Assembly: GCA_028279375.1 (NCBI GenBank)
Contig: JANQNW010000009.1
Coordinates: 62,001-126,000, forward strand
DNA: 64,000 bases
Direction: 5' to 3'
From: Phycisphaerales bacterium
Lineage (GTDB): Bacteria; Planctomycetota; Phycisphaerae; Phycisphaerales; UBA1924
Shown here piece after piece: positions 8,654 through 19,297 of the stretch (the first letter of the stretch is position 1; each line of letters opens with the position of its first letter). A model generated the notes under the pieces. That model did not search any database and was not told where the DNA came from. It saw nothing but the letters and a program-made list of their open reading frames with translations. Position numbers and translations under genes: made by a program.

Positions 8654-10963
8654 ATGGAGGAGCGCCTCTTCAGCGAGGGATCGCCGGCATCAGGTCGCTA
8701 CGCGCGCATTGCGGTGGCGCGAAGTGTCGACTACTCGGAAGGGCTGACGTACGCGATTCCGTCGTCGCTCGATGACCTCGTCGTGGGAGAGCGCGTCGAG
8801 GCGCCGCTCGGCCGGGGCAACGCGCTCTCGGAGGGATTCGTAGTCGATGTCGACGTGGCGCCGGATCTTGATCCCGCCCGGATCAAGCCGATCGCGCGCC
8901 GGACGGGGGCCAGGCTTCCTGCGTCGCTCGTTGAGCTGGCGCGCTGGATGGCCGGGTACTACTTCTGCCCGCTCGGAATGGTGTTGACGTCCATGCTTCC
9001 GGCCGCCGTCAAGCGCGGAACGGGGCGGATTCGACGCGTCGAGGTCGAGCTGACAGGAGAGGGGGAAAAGGACGGCCTGTCGCCGGCGGCACTGGACGCA
9101 TGGAGGAGCATTTGTGAACTCCCGAGGGACGTCTTTCCTCTTACGGCGAAGGAGCTCTCACTGCGGATCGGAGTCCGGTCAGTGGCGCCAATCAATCGAA
9201 TCATCCGAGCCGGCCTGCTTCGGGAGGTTGAGCGCACGCGCATTCGGGCGGCGTGGGCTGAGCACGCCGTCGAGCGCCCACGGGAGCTGAGTCTGCATCC
9301 CGATCAGGAGCGCGCGATCGAGCGCGTGTGCGTTACGCTCGGCGCGTTTCATCAGCACCTCGTCTTCGGTGTGACGGGTTCGGGGAAGACCGAGGTCTAT
9401 CTCCGCATCATCGAGCGCGTGCTTCAGCACGGTGAGTGCGCGATCGTGCTCGTGCCGGAGATCAGTCTGACGCCACAGACCGCCGGTCGATTTCTCGGCT
9501 GGTTCGGCAAGCAGGGTGTGGCCGTCCTGCATTCCGGGCTGACGCAGTCACAGCGTCATCAGCAATGGGCGGCTGTGCGAGATGGCGACGCGCGAGTCGT
9601 GATCGGCGCGCGCTCCGCAGTCTTCTCACCCTTTGACGCGAGCGCTGGCGGCAAGGTCGGCGTGATCATCGTCGATGAGGAGCACGACGGCGCCTACAAG
9701 CAGGACGAGCCGGCGCCGCGCTATCACGGACGCGATGTCGCGATCAAGCGGGCGCAGATCGATGGATGCCCGGTTGTTCTGGGTTCGGCGACGCCATCGC
9801 TGGAGTCCTGGCACAACGCACGGCAGGGGAGAAGCTCCCTGCATCAACTGCCAGAGCGCGCCGGCGGAGCGTCGATGCCAACCGTTCAGGTCGTTGATCT
9901 TGCGAAGGAGCTTCGCGCGCTTGCGGATGAGCGCAGTCGCGTGCGTCTGATCGGACCCACGCTTCGGTCGGCGCTCGGCGAGACGCTCGACGACGGGGGC
10001 CAAGCCGTGCTGCTGCTGAATCGGCGCGGATATGCGAACTACATCTGCTGCCCAGATCAGCGCTGCGGCTGGATCATGGTGTGTGAGCGTTGTGATTCGA
10101 CGATGGTGCTGCACAAGGGACGTGAGTTGCCGCGCGATGGCGTCGTTCGCTGCCACCACTGTCAGGACGCGATGAAGCTGCCGCCTCTGTGTCCTGTGTG
10201 CTCACGGAAGGTCGTCGCGTTCGGCATGGGCACGCAGCGCGTGGAGGAGGAGTTGCGTCAGCTCTTTCCAGCGCTCGAGGAGGGCGTCGCGCTGCGCCGG
10301 CTTGACAGCGACGCACTGCAGCGCGCCAGCGACTGGCACGAGGCGCTTGAGCAGTTTGCGAATCAGGAGATCCGTGTGCTGCTCGGCACGCAGATGATCG
10401 GCAAGGGGCTTGATTTTCCGAACGTACGGCTTGTGGGCGTCATCAACGCCGACACGGCGATCAACCTGCCGGATTTCCGTGCGGCGGAGCGCACGTTCCA
10501 ATTGGTCAGTCAGGTGGCCGGTCGCGCCGGCCGCGCGTCTGACAAGCCGGGGCGCGTCATCGTGCAGTCCTTCAACCCGCAGGCGCCGGCGGTGCGCTTG
10601 GCGGCTCGTCACGACTACGTCGCCTTCGCTGATCTTGAACTCGCCGGGCGCGAGCGTGATGGACTCCCGCCTGCGGGGCGTATGGTTCGGATGGTCATTC
10701 GCGACAAGGACTATGCGAAGGCGAGCGCTGCGGCGACGGAGCTCGCGCACGCTATACGAGAGCTTCGCAAGGAGCGTCTGCGCGTGCGCGGACCTATGCC
10801 TTGTCCGATCAGTCGTGTCGCGGAGTTCTATCGATTCTCGGTCGAAGCGATCGCGCCGTCGCCGGGTCCGCTTCATCAGGCGCTGACGACGCTCCGAAAC
10901 TCCGGTCGTCTCAAGAGCGATGCGCGGATGGCGGTTGATGTCGATCCATATGCGCTTCTGTGA
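8654..10963 (+). CDS. priA: Primosomal protein N' (replication restart helicase PriA)
   Basis: Superfamily 2 DNA helicase that reloads the replisome at stalled forks. Visible elements are the N-terminal 3'-OH-binding region (YTYAIPS-like segment), Walker A (GVTGSGKTEVYL), the DEEH box (VIIVDEEHDGAYKQDE), a cysteine-rich zinc region inserted in the helicase core (CCPDQRCGW, CERC, CHHC, CPVC) and motif VI in QVAGRAGRA. Length 769 is close to the usual 730-800. The frame is open back to 8438 inside carA. ATG 8654 is chosen for the -10 box 6 nt upstream and the matching protein start; ATG 8621 with a GAGGA is the alternative. It converges on the threonine dehydratase gene. Confidence 0.97.
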   Translation: MEERLFSEGSPASGRYARIAVARSVDYSEGLTYAIPSSLDDLVVGERVEAPLGRGNALSEGFVVDVDVAPDLDPARIKPIARRTGARLPASLVELARWMAGYYFCPLGMVLTSMLPAAVKRGTGRIRRVEVELTGEGEKDGLSPAALDAWRSICELPRDVFPLTAKELSLRIGVRSVAPINRIIRAGLLREVERTRIRAAWAEHAVERPRELSLHPDQERAIERVCVTLGAFHQHLVFGVTGSGKTEVYLRIIERVLQHGECAIVLVPEISLTPQTAGRFLGWFGKQGVAVLHSGLTQSQRHQQWAAVRDGDARVVIGARSAVFSPFDASAGGKVGVIIVDEEHDGAYKQDEPAPRYHGRDVAIKRAQIDGCPVVLGSATPSLESWHNARQGRSSLHQLPERAGGASMPTVQVVDLAKELRALADERSRVRLIGPTLRSALGETLDDGGQAVLLLNRRGYANYICCPDQRCGWIMVCERCDSTMVLHKGRELPRDGVVRCHHCQDAMKLPPLCPVCSRKVVAFGMGTQRVEEELRQLFPALEEGVALRRLDSDALQRASDWHEALEQFANQEIRVLLGTQMIGKGLDFPNVRLVGVINADTAINLPDFRAAERTFQLVSQVAGRAGRASDKPGRVIVQSFNPQAPAVRLAARHDYVAFADLELAGRERDGLPPAGRMVRMVIRDKDYAKASAAATELAHAIRELRKERLRVRGPMPCPISRVAEFYRFSVEAIAPSPGPLHQALTTLRNSGRLKSDARMAVDVDPYALL

Positions 10964-10978
10964 GAGAACGATCGTGTG

Positions 10979-12256
10979 TTACAGATCGATCGTGCGCTGC
11001 CGCCCGTGCTCGATGCGGATCACGAATCCTTCGGATTCGAGCGCAGCGAGCAACTCCTGAATGTGATCGGGACCCGAGGTTTCGATCGTGCATCGCACGT
11101 CGACGGAGGAAAGATCGGACGTCGCGAACGCGCGGTCGTGCGTAATGTCGTGCACTGAGGCGCCTACGCGCGCGATGATCTGCGTCAACGCATTGAGGCC
11201 TCCCGGGCGGTCACTGATCGAGACGACGAAGCGCGTGAGTCGGCCATCGGCGGCGAGGCCGCGCTCGATCACGCGCCCGATCATCGCGGGGTCGATGTTG
11301 CCGCCGCAGAGCGGGAGCGCCACGACCTGCCCGCTGAGATCGGGGAGCCCGTCGTCGATCAGGCTGCGTTCCTTTCGCGCGAGCATGGCCGCCAGTCCCG
11401 CGGCGCCGGCGCCCTCGATGACGGACTTCTCGTGTTCCATCAGTCGAAGCACGGCGAGCGAGACCGTCGCCTCATTGACGAGCGAGACGCTATCGACCAA
11501 CGGATTCGCCGTCTCGAACGCGTTCGCGCCGACATCAGGTGTCGCGAGGCCGTCAGCGAGCGTCTTGCCAACATCGACGTGAACCGGCTTGCCGGCGCGC
11601 TGCGCTGCGATGAACGTCGCGGCCCGCTCCGGCTCGACACCGAACACGCGCGTGCTGGGGGAAATCTGCTTGGCGGCGACGGCGACGCCGGCGATAAGTC
11701 CGGCGCCGCCGATCGGCACGACGATGGCGTCCGGATACGCGCCGATGCGTTCATGGATCTGCTCCATGAGTTCGACGCCGGCGGTTCCCTGCCCTGCGAT
11801 AATGGCCGGATCGTCGTAGCCGTGCACATACGTGAGGCCGCGTTCCGAGACGAGTTCCTGAGCGCGGTTGTAGGCGTCGTTGAACGTGTCTCCGCACGTG
11901 AGCACCTCGGCGCCGAGATGCTTGCATGTCGCTTTCTTGATCAGCGGCGCAGAGCCTGGCATCACGACCGTCACCGGGATCTCCAGCAGGCTGCCGTGAT
12001 AGGCGAGACCGAGCGCATGATTCCCGGCGCTTGCGGCGACGACGCCGTTGGCCTTCGCTTCTGGCGACAGCTGCATGAGGGCATTCCGCGCGCCTCGTTC
12101 CTTGAAGGAGCCGGTGCGCTGCATGTTCTCCATCTTGACGAAGATCCGTGCGCCGGTGAGCTCCGAAAGCGGGTCGGATCGCAGGCAGGGCGTGCGCATG
12201 ACGCCGTCACGAATGCGGTCATGCGCAGCGAGGATGTCTTCGTACGTCACACGCAT
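10979..12256 (-). CDS. ilvA: Threonine ammonia-lyase (threonine dehydratase) with C-terminal ACT domain
   Basis: PLP enzyme that converts threonine to 2-oxobutanoate, feeding isoleucine synthesis. Lys52 in RTGSFKERGARN is the PLP-binding lysine. A glycine-rich GGAGLIAG loop follows near residue 180. The last 80 residues (RFVVSISDRPGGLNALTQII onward) form a single ACT domain. The 425-residue layout matches the shorter ilvA/tdcB class with one ACT domain rather than the E. coli IlvA with two regulatory lobes, so biosynthetic versus catabolic use is open. Start ATG 12256 is supported by a -10 box 6 nt upstream; the longer frame to 12328 would begin upstream of the promoter. Confidence 0.93.
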   Translation of the reverse strand: MRVTYEDILAAHDRIRDGVMRTPCLRSDPLSELTGARIFVKMENMQRTGSFKERGARNALMQLSPEAKANGVVAASAGNHALGLAYHGSLLEIPVTVVMPGSAPLIKKATCKHLGAEVLTCGDTFNDAYNRAQELVSERGLTYVHGYDDPAIIAGQGTAGVELMEQIHERIGAYPDAIVVPIGGAGLIAGVAVAAKQISPSTRVFGVEPERAATFIAAQRAGKPVHVDVGKTLADGLATPDVGANAFETANPLVDSVSLVNEATVSLAVLRLMEHEKSVIEGAGAAGLAAMLARKERSLIDDGLPDLSGQVVALPLCGGNIDPAMIGRVIERGLAADGRLTRFVVSISDRPGGLNALTQIIARVGASVHDITHDRAFATSDLSSVDVRCTIETSGPDHIQELLAALESEGFVIRIEHGRQRTIDL

Positions 12257-12262
12257 GGCGCC

Positions 12263-12268
12263 AATGTA
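12263..12268 (-). promoter_or_regulatory. -10 box of the threonine dehydratase gene, leaderless spacing
   Basis: TACATT on the minus strand ends 6 nt before ATG 12256. The divergent -10 for the LOG gene is 56 bp away at 12324. Confidence 0.5.
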
Positions 12269-12323
12269 GCGAGCGAGCGCGCGACGGGGATGGATCTCGG
12301 CGGACGCGAGGGAGGACGGCCTG

Positions 12324-12329
12324 TACAAT
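12324..12329 (+). promoter_or_regulatory. -10 box of the LOG-lpxI-tlyA operon, leaderless spacing
   Basis: TACAAT ends 7 nt before ATG 12337. A partial -35 (CGGACG) lies 17 bp upstream. The first gene of the operon is predicted to be translated from a leaderless mRNA. Confidence 0.6.
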
Positions 12330-12336
12330 CGCCCGA

Positions 12337-12996
12337 ATGAGTGATGAGAGACAGCGAGTCGCGTCAGTCACGGTCTACTGCGCGGCCAGTGACGACCTCA
12401 AGGAGGAGTTCTACCAATGCGCCGACGAGCTCGGTCGGTTGCTCGGCGAGTGCGGGCGCGGGCTCGTCTACGGCGGAGGCTCCGTGGGCCTCATGGGGCG
12501 TCTGGCGCGCGCCTGTCGCGCCGCCGGCGGCAACGTGACCGGGATCATCACGGAGCGCCTCCGCGACGCTGAACTTCTGGATATGGACAACCAGGAGAAC
12601 ATCGTCGTCAAGACAATGCGCGAGCGCAAGACCCTTCTCGAGGCGCGCGGCGATGCGTTTCTCGTGCTGCCCGGCGGCGTCGGGACGCTTGAGGAGTTCT
12701 TCGAGATTCTCGTGGGGCGAATCCTCGGTGAGCACGACAAACCGATCGTCATCGTGAACTGGCCCGATCCGCGTCATCCGGATGAGCGCGGTTACTACGA
12801 CCATCTCATCGAGATGATCGATCACATGATCGAAGGCGGATTCGCGCGAGAGAATGTGCGCAAGGCCTTCAGCGTCTGCGCCTCGCCCGTGGATGCGATC
12901 CACGCGCTCGATGAGTTCGATCGCCTTCCTCCTGACGCCAGCGGACGGCGCTACGACGCGCTCGGAACATCGCAGGATCTGCTGAAGAAGCGATGA
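12337..12996 (+). CDS. LOG-family Rossmann protein (TIGR00730; nucleotide phosphoribohydrolase-like)
   Basis: Members release a base from a nucleoside 5'-monophosphate, as in cytokinin-activating LOG enzymes; the bacterial substrate is often unknown. At 219 residues it is the typical single-domain size. It carries VYGGGSVGLMG (about residues 45-55) and LPGGVGTLEEFFE, the PGGxGTxxE motif that defines the family. It is first in an operon with lpxI (ATGA overlap at 12993) and the TlyA-like gene. Two other LOG proteins occur in this window at 36882 and 52423; this is the shortest and closest to canonical LOG. Confidence 0.9.
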   Translation: MSDERQRVASVTVYCAASDDLKEEFYQCADELGRLLGECGRGLVYGGGSVGLMGRLARACRAAGGNVTGIITERLRDAELLDMDNQENIVVKTMRERKTLLEARGDAFLVLPGGVGTLEEFFEILVGRILGEHDKPIVIVNWPDPRHPDERGYYDHLIEMIDHMIEGGFARENVRKAFSVCASPVDAIHALDEFDRLPPDASGRRYDALGTSQDLLKKR

Positions 12997-13883
12997 AGCG
13001 ACTGACGCCGAATCCCATCATGATCCTGCCGGATCCGCCGCCGCCGCCCGCGCCGATCGGACTGATCGCTGGTGGTGGACGCCTGCCGTTGCTCATCGCC
13101 GAGGGCATCGCGGCGCGTGGCCACGCCGTCCGCGCGATGGGTCTTCGCGGTCACTACGACCCGGAGCTTCCGGGATTATGCGAGCAGTTCAAGGAAGGCG
13201 CGGTCCTGCGCGTCGGGACGTGGGGCCCGAAACTGCGTCGCATGGGTGTGCGTCATGCGATCATGGTCGGGCGGGTTGACAAGGCGGCGATGGCGCACAG
13301 GCCGCTGCAGCGAGTGCGCAATCGGCCGGATCTCAAGACGGCCTGGGTCTGGTATCGTCATCTGCGTCACGACCGGCGCTCGTCTGGTGTGCTTGCGGCC
13401 GTGGCGCAGGAACTCTCGACGCACGGAGTGCATCTCATCGACTCGACAGCGCCGATTCCGGAGCATCTTGCGACTTCAGGAGTCATGACGACGCGCCGGC
13501 CCAACGCGGTGGAGCGCGCCGATATCGACTTCGGCTGGCCGCTGTTGCTCGAGATGTTGCGTCTGGATATCGGCCAGTCGATGGTCGTGCGCGAGCGGGA
13601 CGTGATGGCTGTTGAAGCAGTCGAGGGCACGGACCGCATGATCGAGCGCGCCGGGCAGATCTGCCGTGGGAGACCCTGGGTGCTGCTGAAAGGCGCGCGC
13701 ACCGGGCACGACCGCCGGGCCGATGTGCCGACGATCGGTGAGACGACGATTCAGATGGTCGCTGACGCGGGCGGCACCTGCATAGCGCTTGCCGCGGGCG
13801 ACGTGATCATGGTCGATAAACCGAAGACGATCACGCTCGCCGAGAAACTCGGTGTCTCGATCGTCGGTGTCACAGAGATCTGA
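12993..13883 (+). CDS. lpxI: UDP-2,3-diacylglucosamine pyrophosphatase, LpxI type
   Basis: Cleaves UDP-2,3-diacylglucosamine to lipid X in lipid A synthesis on the cytoplasmic side of the inner membrane; LpxI replaces LpxH in many bacteria. The 296-residue protein starts PIGLIAGGGRLPLLIAEG and carries the LpxI C-terminal signature: VLLKGARTGHDRRADVPTIG near residues 230-249, then DKPKTITLAEKLGV close to the end. The start overlaps the LOG stop (ATGA), indicating translational coupling. A proline-rich stretch at residues 12-18 precedes the fold. It implies a lipid A-containing outer membrane. Confidence 0.9.
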   Translation: MKRLTPNPIMILPDPPPPPAPIGLIAGGGRLPLLIAEGIAARGHAVRAMGLRGHYDPELPGLCEQFKEGAVLRVGTWGPKLRRMGVRHAIMVGRVDKAAMAHRPLQRVRNRPDLKTAWVWYRHLRHDRRSSGVLAAVAQELSTHGVHLIDSTAPIPEHLATSGVMTTRRPNAVERADIDFGWPLLLEMLRLDIGQSMVVRERDVMAVEAVEGTDRMIERAGQICRGRPWVLLKGARTGHDRRADVPTIGETTIQMVADAGGTCIALAAGDVIMVDKPKTITLAEKLGVSIVGVTEI

Positions 13884-13889
13884 GTCTTC

Positions 13890-14519
13890 ATGGCGGCACG
13901 TGACGCCACCGATGCACAGGGACGCAGCTACGTCTCGCGCGGCGGCGTGAAGCTTGCGCATGCGCTTGCACAATTTAATATCGATGTGGAAGGCAAGTCC
14001 TGCGCCGATCTCGGATGCAGCACCGGCGGCTTCACAGACTGTCTGCTCAAGCACGGCGCCGCAGTGGTCTACGCGGTCGATACGGCGTATGGCGAGCTTG
14101 CATACGCATTGCGCACCGACGAACGCGTCCATGTCATGGAGCGCACGAACGCGCTGAAGGCGGAGCCCCCAGCCGACGGCGTTGATCTTGTCGTCATCGA
14201 TCTCGGATGGACGCCACAGCGCCGCGCGATTCCGGCGGCAGTCGCCTGGCTGCGATCTGGCGGCGAAATCGTCTCGCTCGTCAAACCGCACTATGAGGCC
14301 TCGGATTCGGGTCGGGAGGCGTTGCTCGTCGATGGAGTGCTGACTCCAGAAGATGCCGAGCTCGTGCTCCGCGACACCCTGGAGGTCATCGACTCCCTCG
14401 AAGTTGAAGTGCTGGGTTGCGAGAGATCACCTGTCGTCGGTGGCGGCCGACGCAAGGGCCGGGAACGAGGCAATATCGAGTGGATGGTGCATTGCCGTCC
14501 GCGCCATTCTCAAGACTGA
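13890..14519 (+). CDS. TlyA/FtsJ-like rRNA methyltransferase lacking the S4 domain
   Basis: SAM-dependent methyltransferase related to TlyA, which 2'-O-methylates ribosomal RNA. The 209-residue protein has YVSRGGVKLAHAL right at its start, the SAM motif CADLGCSTGGFTD (about residues 47-59), VYAVDTAYGELA, and LVKPHYEAS in the place of the LVKPQFE motif. TlyA proteins usually have a 60-residue S4 RNA-binding domain before the YVSRGG segment; it is absent here and the upstream gene ends 6 bp earlier, so it is not a missed start. RNA recognition must therefore differ. Third gene of the LOG-lpxI operon. It converges with the FG-GAP gene with no spacer. Confidence 0.85.
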   Translation: MAARDATDAQGRSYVSRGGVKLAHALAQFNIDVEGKSCADLGCSTGGFTDCLLKHGAAVVYAVDTAYGELAYALRTDERVHVMERTNALKAEPPADGVDLVVIDLGWTPQRRAIPAAVAWLRSGGEIVSLVKPHYEASDSGREALLVDGVLTPEDAELVLRDTLEVIDSLEVEVLGCERSPVVGGGRRKGRERGNIEWMVHCRPRHSQD

Positions 14520-15935
14520 TCAGGGACAGGGCCCCCAGTTGCTGATGAGCGCTGCAAGGTCGAAGCTATTGACGACGGTCGAGTCGTCGAGGTCCTCAGG
14601 ACAAGGTCCCGTGCAAGGCCCCCACGAGCCGAGGAGCAGCGCCAGATCAGGGCTCCCGATGGCGCCGGACCCATCGAGGTCGGCGGCGCAGAGCTCGGCG
14701 ATTCCTGAGTTCAGAAGGACTGAGAAGAACCCGGGCCCGCCCTGGTTTGAACTTGCGCTGGCCAGATCGGGACGCCCATCGCCATTGAAGTCGCCCTGAG
14801 CGACGAACTTCGGCTCGCGCTCAACGGGATTCAATGACCGAAGAACGATGATCCGCTTCCCGCGATTCTCATGGATCGCGACCTTGTCGTCTGCGAGCAG
14901 CGCCGTCGCAATCTCAGGGAGACCATCGCCATTGAGATCGACAGGAAGCGAGTGCTCGGGTTCCCCGGCGCTGCTGAGCGATGTCGTTGTCGGGAAGGCG
15001 CCGGCGCCGTCATTCCACGCGATCTCGATCGTTGAGCTGAGAATGCTCGCGACCACGAGGTCGGGCGCACCGTCGAGATCCATGTCTGCGATCTCGACTG
15101 CCTGGGGTCTCGAGCCAAGCAGGAGATGCGTCGGCGCGCCGAGGCCGAGCCAATCGTCAGTCTTCGGATCCAGCCCGAGATTCAGGAAGACGCAGGCGCC
15201 GAGCAATCCTTCACCCAGGACGACGACGTCCGGCGCCATGTCGCCGTTGAGATCGTCGATGGCGACGCTGATTGGTCGAACACCGAGGCCGACTTCGACG
15301 GTCGTATAGACGCTGAAGTCGACGGAATCGGCGGCAAGGTGGACCGTCGCCTCTCCCATGAGGTTTTCCTGCCCGTCAGGCGCGGGCACGACGCCGAAAC
15401 ACGCGATCACGATGTCGAGTGCGCCGTCGAGATCGAGATCGCCGGTGTCCACCCAATGAGGGTTCTCCTCAGTCGGAATCGTCACGGGGTCGAGGAACCC
15501 GAGCCAGTTCATTCCGGCGTCGAGGCCGCGATTCTCAAAGAGCGACGCTGAGTCCGCGAGCGAGTTCACCACAAGCAGATCTTCATCGAGATCGCCGTCG
15601 ATATCGGCGCAGGTCGCAATGCGCGGCGCGGCGCCGGCAAGGAGGCTCGAGCCTGGGATGAAGGCGCCGAGGCCATTCGAGTTGATCCAGATCGACACAT
15701 CGGATTGCACCCGGTGCGTGACAATGAGATCGATGTCGCCATCGAGATCAACATCACTCGCAACGACACTTCGGCAGTTCAATCCATCCGGGTAGTTGAT
15801 GGCGCTCTTGAATGATGGAACTGGAGGGACCGAGGTCGACAGCGCCAGCGCGAGCGTAGAGCCTGCGCACACACTGCACACGAGCGCGACGCGACGCCCC
15901 GCGCGCGCGACACGATGATCCGAATCTGGAAGCAA
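14520..15935 (-). CDS. Secreted FG-GAP/VCBS repeat protein with dockerin-like C-terminus (TTG start)
   Basis: Predicted secreted beta-propeller protein of 471 residues. A basic, hydrophobic signal peptide (GRRVALVCSVCAGSTLALAL) is followed by repeated D.DLDGD/DLNGD calcium-loop repeats of the integrin-alpha FG-GAP type. The last 55 residues hold two EF-hand-like loops (DLDGSGAIGSPDLALLLGSW, then DLDDSTVVNSFDLAALISNW) and end in GPCP, the dockerin-type tail of Phycisphaerae. TTG 15935 is chosen because GGAGGAG lies about 8 nt upstream and a TAGGCT -10 at 15974-15979 would place ATG 15983 at or before the transcription start. It is divergent from a paralogue at 16135. Ligand is unknown. Confidence 0.85.
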   Translation of the reverse strand: MLPDSDHRVARAGRRVALVCSVCAGSTLALALSTSVPPVPSFKSAINYPDGLNCRSVVASDVDLDGDIDLIVTHRVQSDVSIWINSNGLGAFIPGSSLLAGAAPRIATCADIDGDLDEDLLVVNSLADSASLFENRGLDAGMNWLGFLDPVTIPTEENPHWVDTGDLDLDGALDIVIACFGVVPAPDGQENLMGEATVHLAADSVDFSVYTTVEVGLGVRPISVAIDDLNGDMAPDVVVLGEGLLGACVFLNLGLDPKTDDWLGLGAPTHLLLGSRPQAVEIADMDLDGAPDLVVASILSSTIEIAWNDGAGAFPTTTSLSSAGEPEHSLPVDLNGDGLPEIATALLADDKVAIHENRGKRIIVLRSLNPVEREPKFVAQGDFNGDGRPDLASASSNQGGPGFFSVLLNSGIAELCAADLDGSGAIGSPDLALLLGSWGPCTGPCPEDLDDSTVVNSFDLAALISNWGPCP

Positions 15936-16134
15936 CAGACGTGTCTCCTCCACGATGTCCGAAACCTCGCTGAAGCCTAGCATGGCTCTGCTGCGCGAAA
16001 AGGGGAAATACCGACCTCGAGGCCGAGAAATACCCTGATCGGAAGGGCTCGCCGTGGGGGCGATAAGCAATGGCGCGATTGAGTCTTGCCGGTTGGAGAC
16101 CCTGCACTAGGATGAGTCAGGAGGAGCATTTCAC

Positions 16135-17493
16135 GTGAGATCGAGGAGCGCAACTTGCGCTGTCGCAGTATCAGTGTGTCGCATTTCGGCAGCGAGTCTG
16201 GCGATCTCGATGGCATGCGCCGGCCTGACAAGCGCCGACACATATCCGGCCCCGCTGGCGTTCTCCGATGTTGAGAATCTCGAGACCGGCGTCTTCCCGT
16301 CTGCAGTGGTGATCGCCGATGTGGATCTCAATGGGTGGAGCGACATCGTGGTCTCGTGTCGGGATGAGGGCGCCGTCCAACTCTTTCTCAACAACGGAAA
16401 CGCGGTGTTCCTGGCGCCCGTGAGTCTTCCGTGCGGCGGCGCTCCCCGGATTCCGGCTGTCTCGGATGTGAATGGCGACGGTTGGCCCGACGTCGTCGTG
16501 CCGGACTGGCAGGTGGGGGCTGACCGTATCGCGCTGATTCTGTCGGATGGCGCCGGCGGCTTCCTGGCATCCGAATATCTGGCGACCAACGCAGGCTCGC
16601 GCCCTCGAGCCGTTGCGCTCGCGGATCTGAATGGCGACGGAGACGAGGACCTCGTCGTCGCCAATAACGGCGCTGACGACTTAACGATATTTGAGAACGA
16701 CGGAACGGGGTCGTTCGCGCCGGTTCTCACGATTCCGGTGGGGAACGCGCCGGGCTCGCTGTCCATCGCCGACTTTGACAATGACGGATTGCGCGACATC
16801 GCTGTGACAAGCCGCCTGGAACGAACCACGACCTTCGTGCGGAATCTCGGGAACAACGCTTTCGAGATCGTCGCGACGGCCGATGTCGGCGTCGGGCCCA
16901 GGGACGAAGTCGTTGCGGACGTCAACGGCGACGGAAGGCTCGATGTCGTTGTCTCGTCAGGCACTGACAATACGAACAGCGGTTTCACGGTCGTGCTGAA
17001 TCTCGGCGCCTTCAGCATGCGCGAACTTGCCTTCCATGAAATAGGGCACATAGCGCATGGGATCGACGCCCGAGATTTTGACGGTGATGGTGATCGCGAT
17101 GTGCTCATTGTCAACGTCGGTTCGAACTCAGCCTATGTCATGCGGAACAATGGCAATGGGACCTTCGCATTCAGCCCGCATTTCCTCTCGACTGGCGCAG
17201 GACTGACGTCGCCTGCCTATTGCGCCGTGGGTGAGCTCGACGGTGAGGGCGGACCTGACATCGTGACGGCGAATATCGCCACGAACGACATCGGTGTCTT
17301 CCGGAACCTCACGCCGCTCCCGCCGCATGGGGACATCGATCTTGACGGCGTTGTCGGCGCCGCCGATCTCGCTGAGTTGATCGGCGCCTGGGGATCGCCG
17401 GATTTGCTCGCCGATCTCGATGGAGACGGCGTCGTGACCGCGTCGGATCTCGCCGACCTCATCGGACGATGGGGCGCGCAGTCGCCGAAGTAG
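16135..17493 (+). CDS. Secreted FG-GAP/VCBS repeat protein with dockerin-like C-terminus (GTG start)
   Basis: Paralogue of the divergent gene at 14520. GTG 16135 follows a strong GGAGGAG by 9 nt. A signal peptide ends near residue 34 (ACAGLTSA). At least six repeats carry DLNGDGDED- or DVNGDGRLD-type calcium loops, predicted to fold as a beta-propeller. The C-terminus has two EF-hand-like repeats (DIDLDGVVGAADLAELIGAW and DLDGDGVVTASDLADLIGRW). Length is 452. The final segment lacks the terminal GPC of its neighbour, so its surface anchoring may differ. Cargo or ligand cannot be told from the sequence. Confidence 0.88.
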   Translation: MRSRSATCAVAVSVCRISAASLAISMACAGLTSADTYPAPLAFSDVENLETGVFPSAVVIADVDLNGWSDIVVSCRDEGAVQLFLNNGNAVFLAPVSLPCGGAPRIPAVSDVNGDGWPDVVVPDWQVGADRIALILSDGAGGFLASEYLATNAGSRPRAVALADLNGDGDEDLVVANNGADDLTIFENDGTGSFAPVLTIPVGNAPGSLSIADFDNDGLRDIAVTSRLERTTTFVRNLGNNAFEIVATADVGVGPRDEVVADVNGDGRLDVVVSSGTDNTNSGFTVVLNLGAFSMRELAFHEIGHIAHGIDARDFDGDGDRDVLIVNVGSNSAYVMRNNGNGTFAFSPHFLSTGAGLTSPAYCAVGELDGEGGPDIVTANIATNDIGVFRNLTPLPPHGDIDLDGVVGAADLAELIGAWGSPDLLADLDGDGVVTASDLADLIGRWGAQSPK

Positions 17494-17509
17494 TTCTCAC
17501 CAGCCGTAT

Positions 17510-18904
<1,395 letters not shown>

Positions 18905-19083
18905 TTATCCGGACGAATGCCCAGGCTCTCTGGGCGGACTTTACTGGATCCACGTGGCACCGTTCCGATTGTCAGGCTCGCCGCGGCGATTGAGCCGCGA
19001 TCCCTCTGAGGCGCGCTCAATCCACCGCCGCATTTCGCCGACTTGCGGCGAGTGGGGTGTGAGGCATTCTTCGAGGCGATCAG

Positions 19084-19278
19084 ATGTCCCAGCGAAATAT
19101 CCGAGTGATGTGTCCGAATCTGACTTGCCGCAAGGTGCTCGCCGTCCCCGTTTCGGCGCGTGGTCGCACCGTGCGTTGCCGGTCATGCGGCACGAATATT
19201 CGGATCCCGGACAAGAAGGAGACGCGTCAGCCCCAGGCGGACGCCGCACCGGTTGATGAGGTCGCCTCCGAGGGCTGA
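19084..19278 (+). CDS. Small zinc-ribbon protein
   Basis: A 64-residue protein with CPNLTC (residues 10-15) and CRSC (32-35), spaced as in a one-zinc ribbon; the remainder is basic with a disordered tail. Such MJ0042-like ribbons are frequent in planctomycetes, often as N-terminal modules, but here the gene ends after the ribbon. GAGGCG lies 6 nt before ATG. It ends 19 bp from the convergent FHA gene. Function is unknown; nucleic-acid or protein binding is possible. Confidence 0.7.
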   Translation: MSQRNIRVMCPNLTCRKVLAVPVSARGRTVRCRSCGTNIRIPDKKETRQPQADAAPVDEVASEG

Positions 19279-19297
19279 GACCCCGGGGAGATCGATC

